Shown piece by piece: positions 19,741 to 28,679 of a DNA stretch of 64,000 nt. The notes beneath the pieces were generated by a model. That model was not told the origin of the DNA. It made no database searches and saw only the letters and a program-made list of their open reading frames with translations. Made by a program: the position numbers and the translations under genes. The stretch lies in NCBI RefSeq assembly GCF_902491285.1, contig NZ_CABUHK010000022.1:4373-68372 (forward strand). The letters are read 5' to 3'. The stretch's first letter is position 1, and each line of letters opens with the position of its first letter. This DNA comes from an uncultured Bacteroides sp. Lineage in GTDB: Bacteria; Bacteroidota; Bacteroidia; Bacteroidales; Bacteroidaceae.

Positions 19741-20676
19741 CTAGTAGTTTTTAGGATATGAAGTACCAGTATAGCTTACAGTTTTTCCACCCCATACTCG
19801 TGAAGCAAAATTATTCATTTTTCCGGAAGCATCACTATTGCGTACATTGAACATCATGATAGCGCCATAGCCGTCATAGTAATCTGCAGCTTCTTGAATT
19901 TGCCAGTCAGCAGGATAGCCTTGGGTGTATTGTATTGACATACTTGCCCACTTGCTGTCTGCAAATCCGGAAGGAGCGCTCCAATCGGTACCGAAGTTAG
20001 GCCACATGTAGTCAAGGGCATTCTTTGCATTCTGGTTGAAGCCAGTGGCGTAGCCGTAATGGAAAGCGGTAATCAATTTGCCGGACATTTTACTATTTGC
20101 ACGTAATGCTGTGATCAATGCACTGAAGTTAGTACCACTAGGTGACGGAGTACCTGAAATTTTGCCGTATTCAGCATATTCGTCATCAAAGTCTACACCG
20201 TCAAGTCCGTTATCATAGACGCAATCAGCTACCTGGTTTGCAAATGACGTTATTTGACTGCTAGTTAAGTTTGCGAAACCAACACCTGTATGGTCGCCCA
20301 GCAAACCTAGTAATACCTTGATACCTTTAGCCTGCAAAGGTTGCACCAATGTGTTTTTATGATTCAAAATGTAAGTCTGGTTCGGGTTGTGATACAACTC
20401 AACAGTTGAAACTGTACCGCGAATGTTTGATGCGAACAATATCACATGATCCACTACATAGTCTTTCTCCGCTTCTGTACCGGTGAAGTAGTATTCACCC
20501 ATATTCAACGGATTAATATCGTTTGTCTCGATATACGTCGTCAACTTCGGGGTTTTAAGGCTTACGGCACGAGTGCTGGCTGTTTCAGTATTCTGAGATT
20601 CTGTCAATAAATCTTCGTTGTTGCTGCAACTTGCAATAAACAACGCCATGAAAAGAACTAATAAATAATTTTTCAT
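19741..20676 (-). CDS. GH18 endo-beta-N-acetylglucosaminidase (Endo F1/H-like)
   Basis: 311 residues. The lipobox FIASC (Cys17) makes it a lipoprotein; SNNED after the Cys fits surface export. The GH18 motif DxxDxDxE is complete as DGVDFDDE (159-166), with Glu166 the catalytic acid. The single TIM barrel without inserted chitinase domains, and LITAFHYGYATGF/ YTQGYPADWQ motifs, match Endo F1/Endo H enzymes. These cut the chitobiose core of N-linked glycans. It would release N-glycans at the cell surface for SusC/D uptake. The exact glycan class (high-mannose or other) cannot be read from the sequence. Confidence 0.9.
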   Translation of the reverse strand: MKNYLLVLFMALFIASCSNNEDLLTESQNTETASTRAVSLKTPKLTTYIETNDINPLNMGEYYFTGTEAEKDYVVDHVILFASNIRGTVSTVELYHNPNQTYILNHKNTLVQPLQAKGIKVLLGLLGDHTGVGFANLTSSQITSFANQVADCVYDNGLDGVDFDDEYAEYGKISGTPSPSGTNFSALITALRANSKMSGKLITAFHYGYATGFNQNAKNALDYMWPNFGTDWSAPSGFADSKWASMSIQYTQGYPADWQIQEAADYYDGYGAIMMFNVRNSDASGKMNNFASRVWGGKTVSYTGTSYPKNY

Positions 20677-20809
20677 CTTTTTCTTTTTTTAAGTTAATAA
20701 CTGAAATGAAAAAATGCAGTTTCTGTTTTTGTACACCTCCTTTTTTAAATGTTGCTATTGATATAAAGATTATGTATTTACTACTATAATATTAAATGTG
20801 TTTTCGTAT

Positions 20810-22438
20810 TTACCAATCTTTTCTAAAAGGGTTCGCGTCAGGACCGGAGCTTGCTGTCGCATACAGTCTACCTGCTGTATAACGTGTGGTTCCGGCTTTT
20901 TGAGTGTCACTATCGAAGTTCCATGTATAACCGTCATCCATAAATCGGGAAATGCTATATCCGCTTATCATGTTTTCAGTCGCAGTTTCATAACCAGCAT
21001 ACTCTTGACCGATTAGGTCATTTCCGTAAACCAGAATATTGCTCTTTTTATTTCCTATAGTTTTCCATTTGGTTATAATTTCTGATGCGGGATCTCTAAT
21101 TTCTTTATCATTGTCATTATAGCAAGGGACATTTACACTTCCGTAACATGATGCGTTCAATCCGGCAATGGACTTGCGCGTATATTTACTATAATCCTGG
21201 GGGCTACCTTCGAGATTTGGGTTAATGACTTGCAAGATTTCTGTTGGCGAAACGTATCCGTGCCATGCGTAGTCTATGTAGCTGCCTACTTTGATGCCTC
21301 CACATTTGTCGACATCATAGAAATATTCTGTTGCGTCTCCTTTATCAACTAGTGTCAGTAATTTGCCGGGCAAGGCTTCACTCAATTTCTTGATTAGCAT
21401 GGGGTATGAAGTGGTGTTCATTTCCGGTATTCCTGTTTTGCCATATTTGCTGTCTTCGTCCCATAGGTTTATGCCGTCAAGGTCGTAACGTTCTACCACA
21501 GCTTTTACTTGGCGGACGAAGTCGGTTATTTGCGTAGCATTCATGTTGCAAAAGCCTATGCCTTGACCGCCATTCTCAATACAAATGCATATTTTACGAT
21601 TGTGTACTTGAATCGGACGGAGATATTTATTACTATGTTCCAATACATAACCTAAATCAGTACCTAAAGTAAACATAACACGCTGACTGAGAGCATCGTA
21701 GTTTATCGTTGCTCTTTTTAAGTTTATAATATTCCCCAAACTATAAATCTTTCTGGATTGGCCCTTGGGCTGAGCAGTGATACCAAAAGCGTTGGCAATG
21801 TATGGCTGGTAGGTTTCTGTATTCACATAAAATACAGAAGTCAGATTGGGTAATAACTCCGGTATATCTTCCGGTATTCCCGGATTAGGTTCGATAGTTG
21901 TCGCTTTCTTTTCAATATATATTCTATAATATAGCGCTTGTTTTTCTGCTTGTGCTTCTACATTTGTTGCGGCTTTTTCTATGGTGAGTGCCAATAGATA
22001 AAGCGTTCCGATCTCCAATCCATCGGTAGAGATTGTCGCTTTTATAGCGGCAGATGTTTGCTTTCCGGCGGCTATGGTGAGTGTGCCATCGTTTTCGAAG
22101 CGCATGTTGGCAGTGGGGAACGTTTTTGTTTCGAGATTGTATTTTTCGTTGTAAGCGTCTGCCAACGCTTCGTTGGCAATCGCTTTCAGGGTGACAGTAC
22201 TTGTAGCGGGCTTAGTCAATGTATAGCTGATGTATTCGTTGCTTTCCTCGTCTTCTTCATACAAGTCGATGTCTATTAGATTCGACAAGGTTCTTTCACT
22301 GCGTAAGATTCCTCCTACACTGTTCATTGGCGTTTCATCGGGTAGCGTACCACCGATTTGTGTGATATCTTCTGCGGTGCATCCCATCATTGCTAACAGT
22401 AACATGGAGAGCGCGAAGTATTTGAATGAGTTATTCAT
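20810..22438 (-). CDS. DUF1735 plus degenerate GH18-fold lipoprotein (probable glycan-binding protein)
   Basis: 542 residues from the ATG at 22438, where the signal peptide and lipobox AMMGC (Cys20) begin. The frame opens earlier but those residues do not fit. Residues about 35-175 are a DUF1735 beta domain. Residues about 195-540 have a GH18-like barrel, but the catalytic motif reads DGINLWDE (321-328). The acid Glu328 is kept, while the second and third Asp are Asn324 and Trp326. Without the Asp next to the Glu, substrate-assisted hydrolysis is unlikely, so I infer glycan binding. It lies between the susD-side GH18-like gene and the active enzyme. Confidence 0.85.
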   Translation of the reverse strand: MNNSFKYFALSMLLLAMMGCTAEDITQIGGTLPDETPMNSVGGILRSERTLSNLIDIDLYEEDEESNEYISYTLTKPATSTVTLKAIANEALADAYNEKYNLETKTFPTANMRFENDGTLTIAAGKQTSAAIKATISTDGLEIGTLYLLALTIEKAATNVEAQAEKQALYYRIYIEKKATTIEPNPGIPEDIPELLPNLTSVFYVNTETYQPYIANAFGITAQPKGQSRKIYSLGNIINLKRATINYDALSQRVMFTLGTDLGYVLEHSNKYLRPIQVHNRKICICIENGGQGIGFCNMNATQITDFVRQVKAVVERYDLDGINLWDEDSKYGKTGIPEMNTTSYPMLIKKLSEALPGKLLTLVDKGDATEYFYDVDKCGGIKVGSYIDYAWHGYVSPTEILQVINPNLEGSPQDYSKYTRKSIAGLNASCYGSVNVPCYNDNDKEIRDPASEIITKWKTIGNKKSNILVYGNDLIGQEYAGYETATENMISGYSISRFMDDGYTWNFDSDTQKAGTTRYTAGRLYATASSGPDANPFRKDW

Positions 22439-22535
22439 AAGATTGATTTTATAGTATTTATACATTGCTTTTTTATCATTAGTCTTGGTTCTCGGCAAAC
22501 TAATATTCCATAATTACTATCCTCTTACTTTCGTT

Positions 22536-23492
22536 TTACATTGACGGGTTCATCGTCTGTATAGCCGTCCGGCAAGTATGATAATTTTTTTCAGGTTGAT
22601 AATAATCTTCGCCTATGGAATATATTGCCATTCCCGCCAAAGGACCTAAACCGACTACGCGATTGGGCATTTCGAGCACGGCATTATGCCATTTCCCGTC
22701 TTCATCCGCTAATTTGCCGTTCATCTTGGTAGCGAGTACCAGTTGTGCCTTGGATAGCGTTGTGTGCATCTCTAGCGTATTTGCCACTAGCAGTTTCAAT
22801 GCTACGGCTCTCTCTATATAGGCAGTGTTGAGCACCACGTAGTCCAGCTTTTCCATGTCGGCGGCATCCACAAAGCTAGGATCTCCTTCAAATACGAGCG
22901 CTTTTCCGGTAGCGGATAGTTTAGAGACAATCAGCCGTGCAGATGCCTTGCGGGCAGCCTGTTCGTCATCCGTTCCGCCGTAAAGAGGTAATCCGCTGAA
23001 AGCGAAACCATCCATTTTTAGTTCTGCAACAGTGGCTACCGCTTTGTCCAGCCATGCGCCCAGAGTAGCGTCATCGGGGAGTTCCGCCATCTTCTTGGCG
23101 TAATCTACGTGGTAAAGCACGCGGGTGCTTTTCTCTTGTAGTCCGGGAATGTCCTCACGGTCGGAAGCAGTGATGTTCTCTGAGTTTGCCAACGTGACAA
23201 AGTCCAGCGAATCGGGCAGTGAACGGAGATATTCGCCTTCGTTCTTTGAAGGCTCAACGCCGTTGTTGAAGTTGGCGTAGGTGATGTAGTGCGGACGTTC
23301 GAGTTTGTAGACGCGCAGTGATTCCGTATAGCGTGCCCAAAGTTCGGGATTTTGCTTACTTGGGTCCTGAATGGTGTAGTCCACTTCTTCCGGGTCTGTC
23401 CAGTCTTCGCAAGACGTAAACAGGAATCCTCCGGCTATTGCGACTGTCAGGAGACAAGCCATCAAATTGGATTTCAAATATCTGTGTTTCAT
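22536..23492 (-). CDS. Inactive GH18-fold lipoprotein (probable glycan-binding protein)
   Basis: 318 residues. The lipobox LFTSC (Cys28) is followed by EDWTDPEE, an acidic surface-export pattern. The layout (RPHYITYANFNNG strand, DFVTLAN, KMDGFAFSGLPL, GKALVFEGDPS, DYVVLNTAYI) follows the GH18 barrel. The catalytic motif has become DGFAFSGL (161-168), with Leu168 in place of the catalytic Glu. It sits directly after susD, the usual place of a SusE-like surface glycan-binding protein. I infer binding without hydrolysis. Confidence 0.85.
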   Translation of the reverse strand: MKHRYLKSNLMACLLTVAIAGGFLFTSCEDWTDPEEVDYTIQDPSKQNPELWARYTESLRVYKLERPHYITYANFNNGVEPSKNEGEYLRSLPDSLDFVTLANSENITASDREDIPGLQEKSTRVLYHVDYAKKMAELPDDATLGAWLDKAVATVAELKMDGFAFSGLPLYGGTDDEQAARKASARLIVSKLSATGKALVFEGDPSFVDAADMEKLDYVVLNTAYIERAVALKLLVANTLEMHTTLSKAQLVLATKMNGKLADEDGKWHNAVLEMPNRVVGLGPLAGMAIYSIGEDYYQPEKNYHTCRTAIQTMNPSM

Positions 23493-23523
23493 ATCTTTTT
23501 GTTTTTCAAGGTTTTACTTTCAA

Positions 23524-25134
23524 TTAATTGTTCGGTTTGCAATCCCACCAGAGACGGATGTTTATTCTGTCTCCCCCCAACATATCTACGGCTTCTTCTA
23601 CGTGTCCCCCGTTGAGGCTGTATTCACTGCCAGGGTATTGCAGGCGACGTATACCGATGTCGGTAAGTTCGGAATATGAGCTCTTATTGTCGACGATGGG
23701 CAGCATTTTAGGATAACCCGTGCGGCGGCGTTCGCTCCATGCTTCGATGCCCAGCGGGTAGATGGCAATCCATTTCTGCGTGATGATGCGTTCGAGATTC
23801 TCTTCGAAATGATCTGCTTTGGTGTCTGTGTTCCACGCGATTTTGATGTTGGACGGGGCACTGGTGTCGTATTTGCCCAGTGGGTCGGCATAGGCTGCGG
23901 GCACCATGCTGTTGTCGGCAGCATAAGCTTCAGCTCCCGATGCTCCGTGTTGGGCAAAGGAGAGGGCGATGCCTTGCTCGTAGAGGTCTTTGGCTTTTCC
24001 ACCCATTGCCCATCCCCGCAACGCACCTTCGGCACGGAGGAATGCCACTTCGGCGGCAGTCATCCAGGTGTAAGGGTCGGTGGCGGTCATGAGGCGGTTG
24101 GAGTAGACGCTCTTCAGTTGGTCGTCGGTCACGCCTGTCGGCAGTGTGCCGATGCGGATGCCGTAGTAGCCCTCCTTGCTGCCGGCGGTGCCGTCTGTCT
24201 TGCCGTTGCCTTTGCCCATGGTGAAGTACTTTTCGCGGCGGGAATCCTGATAGCCGTTCATATAGCATAGGATGTCGGCGCCAATCCGATAGTCGTTCCA
24301 AGTATTGAAACAGAGGGCAGAACGGTTTTCGGCTACGTGAAACAGGGCGTTGTCGGCATTGTCCGTAATTACGCCCGCCGTCACTGCCGCTTCGGCTATC
24401 CGTTGCACTTCTTCTTTCATCTCAGGCACGTAGCAGAGGCGCATTGCCATGCGGAGTTGCAGAGAATGAAGGTATTTGCGCCATTTCTCCACGTCTCCGT
24501 AATAAACGTCGTCAAGCTTCTTCAGGGCATCGGGGGCGAGTGTGAGGTTGTCCTCAAATGCTTGGTCGGCCTCATCCAGTTCCTTGAACATCTGCTTGTA
24601 GATAACATCCTGCGAGTCGTAGGGAGAACTCAACGCGGCGGCTTCTCCTTCCACCACTATCTTGCTGTAGGGGATGGGACCGAACATGTCAGTAGTGCGT
24701 TGCATGATGGCCACACGCAGTACTTTGGCGATGGCTTGCGGAACGGGCACGTCACTCAACTTCATCAGATTGCGATAGTTGGGGTAGGTGTTGGTGAAGA
24801 TGGTGGAAAAGGCTCCTTCCAACCAATCCGACTTGGGATTGTATGTTGAGAATTTTTCAATCCATCCGGTGTGCGTATCACTGAAATATCCGCCATAAGC
24901 GCCACCACACATGGCTTCCATGAATTGATACAAATGTTCCTGTGTAGGGATGACCTGTCCTTCAAGAGTTTTGAGCTTGGAACCTACATTATAATTGTCC
25001 CGCCCCATCTCTTCCTGAGTGGTTTCAAAAGGGTTGCGGTTGATATCACTGTCCATGCAACTACCTGCAATAAGTAGTGTGACGAGTGACATCACTGTCA
25101 GATTGAACTGTTTTATGTATTTCATGCTATTCAT
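23524..25134 (-). CDS. SusD/RagB-family outer-membrane lipoprotein
   Basis: 536 residues. The signal peptide ends at LLIAGSC (Cys26), followed by MDSDINRNPF, typical of SusD-like lipoproteins. TPR-like helices and the C-terminal RRTGYPKMLPI block with EAWSERRRTGYP are SusD hallmarks. It caps the SusC channel and binds glycan at the surface. The start may be the Met four codons in (25125). It begins 4 bases after the susC stop. The 3' half (about 23700-24400) is visibly richer in G+C than its neighbours and has many long antisense frames, which are not genes. Confidence 0.95.
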   Translation of the reverse strand: MNSMKYIKQFNLTVMSLVTLLIAGSCMDSDINRNPFETTQEEMGRDNYNVGSKLKTLEGQVIPTQEHLYQFMEAMCGGAYGGYFSDTHTGWIEKFSTYNPKSDWLEGAFSTIFTNTYPNYRNLMKLSDVPVPQAIAKVLRVAIMQRTTDMFGPIPYSKIVVEGEAAALSSPYDSQDVIYKQMFKELDEADQAFEDNLTLAPDALKKLDDVYYGDVEKWRKYLHSLQLRMAMRLCYVPEMKEEVQRIAEAAVTAGVITDNADNALFHVAENRSALCFNTWNDYRIGADILCYMNGYQDSRREKYFTMGKGNGKTDGTAGSKEGYYGIRIGTLPTGVTDDQLKSVYSNRLMTATDPYTWMTAAEVAFLRAEGALRGWAMGGKAKDLYEQGIALSFAQHGASGAEAYAADNSMVPAAYADPLGKYDTSAPSNIKIAWNTDTKADHFEENLERIITQKWIAIYPLGIEAWSERRRTGYPKMLPIVDNKSSYSELTDIGIRRLQYPGSEYSLNGGHVEEAVDMLGGDRINIRLWWDCKPNN

Positions 25135-25138
25135 CGTT

Positions 25139-28100
25139 TTAGAAGTTAAGCTTAATGTTAAACCCGATGTTACGGCTGCTAGGCATCATGAAGTAGTCGA
25201 TACCCTGGTAGAAGTTGCCGGTAGTGGCCACGCTTTCGGGATCGAACGGCGCTTTATTGTATATCATCCAAAGATTGCGGCCTACAAGCGATACATTGAT
25301 GTCGCATACATTGCCTATCCAGCGACGGGGGATGGTATAGCCGATGCGCGCTTCCTGAAGGCGGACGTTCGTCGCGCTATACGTATAGTATTGGGGCAAG
25401 CCGCTGGAACCGGCAATGACCTCAAACCATTTTTGTGCATCTACTATGGTGCGTCCGTTGACGAGTACTCCACCGGCATCGCGGGCGGCGGCAGTTCTTT
25501 CGGAAACCCCGTACTCGTCCATGGCTGCCTGGGTAGCTGAATATACAATACCTCCGATGCGGGCGGAAATCAGGAATCCTACGTTGATACCTTTGTAAGA
25601 GAAGGAGTTGTTCCATGCCAGATTGGCTTTCGGGAATACGCTTCCTAGTTTGATGTCGTTCAGATTGCCCACTTTGGAGACGTTGCCGGTGGCGTCTATC
25701 TGGACTTTTCCCTTGTCATCGCGCACCACATCGGAACGGGTGTAAAGATCGCCCAACGAACCACCTTCTTTCAAAATGAATTCCGCTTGTGCCAATCCGC
25801 GTCCGTCAGATGTTTTCAGCGGAAGCCGGTCTTTATTGATGATTTCTCCGGTTTCGGGATGCACATAGTTTCTTACCAATTCGGTCAGTGTGTTCTGGTT
25901 GCTGGAAATGGTGAAGCTGGTGTCCCAGTTGAAACCGCTCCAAGTATGCCCGTAGCCTAACATACCTTCCACGCCCACGTTGCGCACGGAGCCTGTCTGC
26001 ACATACAACTTCTCGTAACCGGAAGAGACCGAAAGCTGCGGGTCGAATGTCTGGTTGTGTGTATTGGCGTAATAGAAGGAAGCGCTTACTTTGAAGTCGC
26101 GGAACAGCGTTGCGTCTACGCCCACTTCCCAGGAGTTGGTACGTTCGGGATAGAGCGTGCCGATAGGGTAGATGGATTTCTCTTTCCATTGTTGCGAGGT
26201 AGCATCGTATGGGAAAGTCGGTATAGTCAGATAACGGGGGTAGGGAGAACCTACGGAACTGTACGAACCGCGCACTTTCAGGTAATCTACCCATTGGGGC
26301 AATTTTACCATTTCGGTGATTACTGCCGACAGACCTACCGACGGATAAAAGAAGGAAGGATCTGTAGTGCCGTGAATTTGTGAAGCCCAGTCGTTACGTC
26401 CCGTCAAGGTGAGGTAGAGCATGCTCTTCCAGCCTACTTCTACGTTGGCGAAGATGGAATACGTCACGTCTTGCCATGCTTCTTGGACGGCACGCTTCTT
26501 CACATTGTCGAGGTCGAACACGTTGAATAAGTTGGGGATTCCGTTTTCTTGTATCGGTCCACCGTAACTAAAGGTACTGCTGATATTGTTGCTCAAACTG
26601 GTACCGATATTGGCTACAAGGGTGAAGTCTTTGATGCGTTTGTTGATGTTCACCAGGAAGTCGGCATACGTTTGGCTGGTTTCATTCTTGGCAATCGTGT
26701 AGTGTCCTTGATTACCGTCGGTGAGCGTGGCGATGGTTCCGGCATAGAGTTTCTGCTCGTACGTGTTGTTGGAGTTGTCGATGCGAATACGTCCCGACAG
26801 GTTCAACCAGTCCAGTACATCGTAAGTTAGTCCGATGGACATCATGTAACGCTTCTTGTCATTCTCGTGGAGATTACGGTACGAAATCCAATAAGGGTTC
26901 TGCATGCGGAGATTACCTTCGCCCTGAGGCCAATATGGCAAGTTGATCTTGCGCGCATCGCTCCAGCGTTCAAAGACTTTCACCAATGAGAAGTCGTCGC
27001 TTCGAGGGAACAGGTAAGTCGATACCAGCGGGTTAGAATATACACCCTGATTGACCATATTACGGTCGTTCTGAATGATATAGCTAGCTCCGACATCGAG
27101 CTTCATCTTGTCGTTGAGGAGACTGGTTGTGTTGCGGAAAGTGAAATTATATCTGTTATACCTATTGTTGGGAATCATTCCGTCGGAGTTGGTCGCTGCT
27201 GCGGAGAAGAAAGTCTGGTTCTTTTCCGAACCGGCAGACAAGCTGACGGAATTGGAGTACACTGCCCCCGTTTCAAAAAAATCAGTGGGTTCGTATCCCG
27301 TACGGCTCGCGTTGTTCAGCTTCGGTCCCCAACTGAGGGTTGTAGAACCGTTTGCTTTGCCATAGCTTCCTGTTCCGTAGCGATTCTGGAATTTGGGCAT
27401 TACGAATGGATTCATCCAGTCGATGCCGGTGGATACGCTTGCTTGCAGTTTTCCTACTTTTCCCTTTTTGGTGGTGATAACAATAGCTCCATTCGCTGCG
27501 TTGCTACCGTAGAGGGCAGCAGCTGCCGCACCTGTCAGTACGGAAATGCTTTCGATGTCTTCAGGATTGATGTCGGCAATGCTTTCTGTAGCACCTTTTG
27601 AATCGAATTCTGTGCCACCACCGCCACCGAAATTGAACATCGGTATGCCGTCGATAACATACAGCGCGTTACTGCTCTGCTCAATGGACTTCGTTCCGCG
27701 CATCACTACTTTACTGGCGCCACCTACACCGGATGAACTTGAATTGATCGTGACACCCGCTACTTTACCGTTCAGGCTATTAACGAAGTTTGCGTCCTTG
27801 ATTTGAGTCAGTTCGTCCGATTTTACTTGCTGTACATTATAACTTAACGCCTTTTGTTCGCGTTTGATACCGAGGGCTGTCACTACTACTTCATTCAATT
27901 GCTTAGTGTCACTTTGCAATTTTACTTCATAGGTGTTCCTGTCTGTTATTCTCATAGTTTGGGGCGTGTATCCTACATACGTAAAACTTAATGCATTGCC
28001 CGGAGAAGCGGTAATTGTGAAATTGCCATCCATATCGGTGATAGCTCCTTCAGAGCTTCCTTCTACCTTGATATTTACTCCAATTAAAGGTTCATTGCTT

Positions 28101-28489
28101 TCGTCAACTACCTTTCCCGTCACTTTTTTGACAGGGGTTTCTTTAGGCTTGTTGTCCGGAATAATCATGATGTATTTCCCTTTGAACTGATAGGCGAACC
28201 CGCTACCTTTGAGTATTTGTACAAGGGCGTTTTCTAATGTTACGGCTCTTAGGTCAAGATTTAAAACAGGCTTGTTTTTTAATTGGGAATCGTTGAAACC
28301 GACAGAGAAGTCGGATTGTCTTTCTACTTCTTTAAGTGCCTCTATTACAGATATATTTTTCTTTTGAATAGTAATCTTGGCACTGTTTTGCGCAAAGGTG
28401 GGTGCTTGCATCAATAACAAACAGAAAAAAAGTAAAAAACTTCTTCCCTTTGCAGACTGGTTTACTATAAATTCGTAAATTTGTAGCAT
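25139..28489 (-). CDS. SusC/RagA-family TonB-dependent transporter with STN domain
   Basis: 1116 residues. A signal peptide (to about 34, LLMQAPTFAQ) is followed by an STN/secretin-like N-terminal domain (about 35-110), then a carboxypeptidase regulatory-like beta domain (about 118-195). A plug with VVVTALGIKREQKALSYNVQ and a 22-stranded barrel ending in the aromatic NIGFNIKLNF complete it. The STN domain signals to a FecR anti-sigma factor, matching the FecR and ECF sigma genes just upstream. It imports oligosaccharides released by the endoglycosidase across the outer membrane using TonB energy. Confidence 0.96.
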   Translation of the reverse strand: MLQIYEFIVNQSAKGRSFLLFFCLLLMQAPTFAQNSAKITIQKKNISVIEALKEVERQSDFSVGFNDSQLKNKPVLNLDLRAVTLENALVQILKGSGFAYQFKGKYIMIIPDNKPKETPVKKVTGKVVDESNEPLIGVNIKVEGSSEGAITDMDGNFTITASPGNALSFTYVGYTPQTMRITDRNTYEVKLQSDTKQLNEVVVTALGIKREQKALSYNVQQVKSDELTQIKDANFVNSLNGKVAGVTINSSSSGVGGASKVVMRGTKSIEQSSNALYVIDGIPMFNFGGGGGTEFDSKGATESIADINPEDIESISVLTGAAAAALYGSNAANGAIVITTKKGKVGKLQASVSTGIDWMNPFVMPKFQNRYGTGSYGKANGSTTLSWGPKLNNASRTGYEPTDFFETGAVYSNSVSLSAGSEKNQTFFSAAATNSDGMIPNNRYNRYNFTFRNTTSLLNDKMKLDVGASYIIQNDRNMVNQGVYSNPLVSTYLFPRSDDFSLVKVFERWSDARKINLPYWPQGEGNLRMQNPYWISYRNLHENDKKRYMMSIGLTYDVLDWLNLSGRIRIDNSNNTYEQKLYAGTIATLTDGNQGHYTIAKNETSQTYADFLVNINKRIKDFTLVANIGTSLSNNISSTFSYGGPIQENGIPNLFNVFDLDNVKKRAVQEAWQDVTYSIFANVEVGWKSMLYLTLTGRNDWASQIHGTTDPSFFYPSVGLSAVITEMVKLPQWVDYLKVRGSYSSVGSPYPRYLTIPTFPYDATSQQWKEKSIYPIGTLYPERTNSWEVGVDATLFRDFKVSASFYYANTHNQTFDPQLSVSSGYEKLYVQTGSVRNVGVEGMLGYGHTWSGFNWDTSFTISSNQNTLTELVRNYVHPETGEIINKDRLPLKTSDGRGLAQAEFILKEGGSLGDLYTRSDVVRDDKGKVQIDATGNVSKVGNLNDIKLGSVFPKANLAWNNSFSYKGINVGFLISARIGGIVYSATQAAMDEYGVSERTAAARDAGGVLVNGRTIVDAQKWFEVIAGSSGLPQYYTYSATNVRLQEARIGYTIPRRWIGNVCDINVSLVGRNLWMIYNKAPFDPESVATTGNFYQGIDYFMMPSSRNIGFNIKLNF
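28476..28483 (+). promoter_or_regulatory. -7 box for a candidate antisense RNA opposite susC
   Basis: taaatttg on the plus strand fits TAnnTTTG and would start transcription near 28490, just outside the susC start codon. A TTTG at 28449-28452 is 23 bases upstream, longer than the usual 19-21 spacing, so the -33 element is uncertain. Confidence 0.4.
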
Positions 28490-28609
28490 TTTCTTAGTAT
28501 TAGATTATTAACTAATTTATTTCACGGTAATTAAGAGTAAAACTCTAATATTGAGAATTTTGATTTCATATCCGGGATAGAGTTCGGGCTCTGTTCCGGA
28601 TACTTTTTT
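28490..28609 (+). ncRNA. Candidate cis-antisense small RNA opposite the susC leader (DonS-like)
   Basis: The plus strand between the anti-sigma and susC genes has a -7 box (28476-28483) and, about 80 bases later, an excellent intrinsic terminator: a continuous 14-bp stem (28569-28582 with 28589-28602, two wobbles) followed by ctttttt. Together they define an RNA of about 120 nt fully complementary to the susC 5' leader. A small internal hairpin, agagt/actct, lies near 28534-28546. DonS and related RNAs at this position in Bacteroides PULs repress the SusC-like gene. Transcription here is inferred. Confidence 0.5.
28569..28609 (+). terminator. Plus-strand intrinsic terminator in the susC leader
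   Basis: A 14-bp helix with loop ttcggg is followed by ctttttt. On the minus strand no T-run follows, so the structure serves plus-strand transcription, where no protein gene exists. Confidence 0.75.
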
Positions 28610-28679
28610 GCATGTTTGTAAAGGGTTAAAAAGGTTATTGGTATTGTTGTTCGTTTTTACTGTGATTTTGATTTCTGGA

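Noticed and set aside
23598..24301. Several overlapping open frames of 120-150 codons on both strands inside susD
   Set aside because: They are shadows produced by high G+C and few stops. They have low-complexity, Arg/His-rich translations, and the susD frame is unmistakable.
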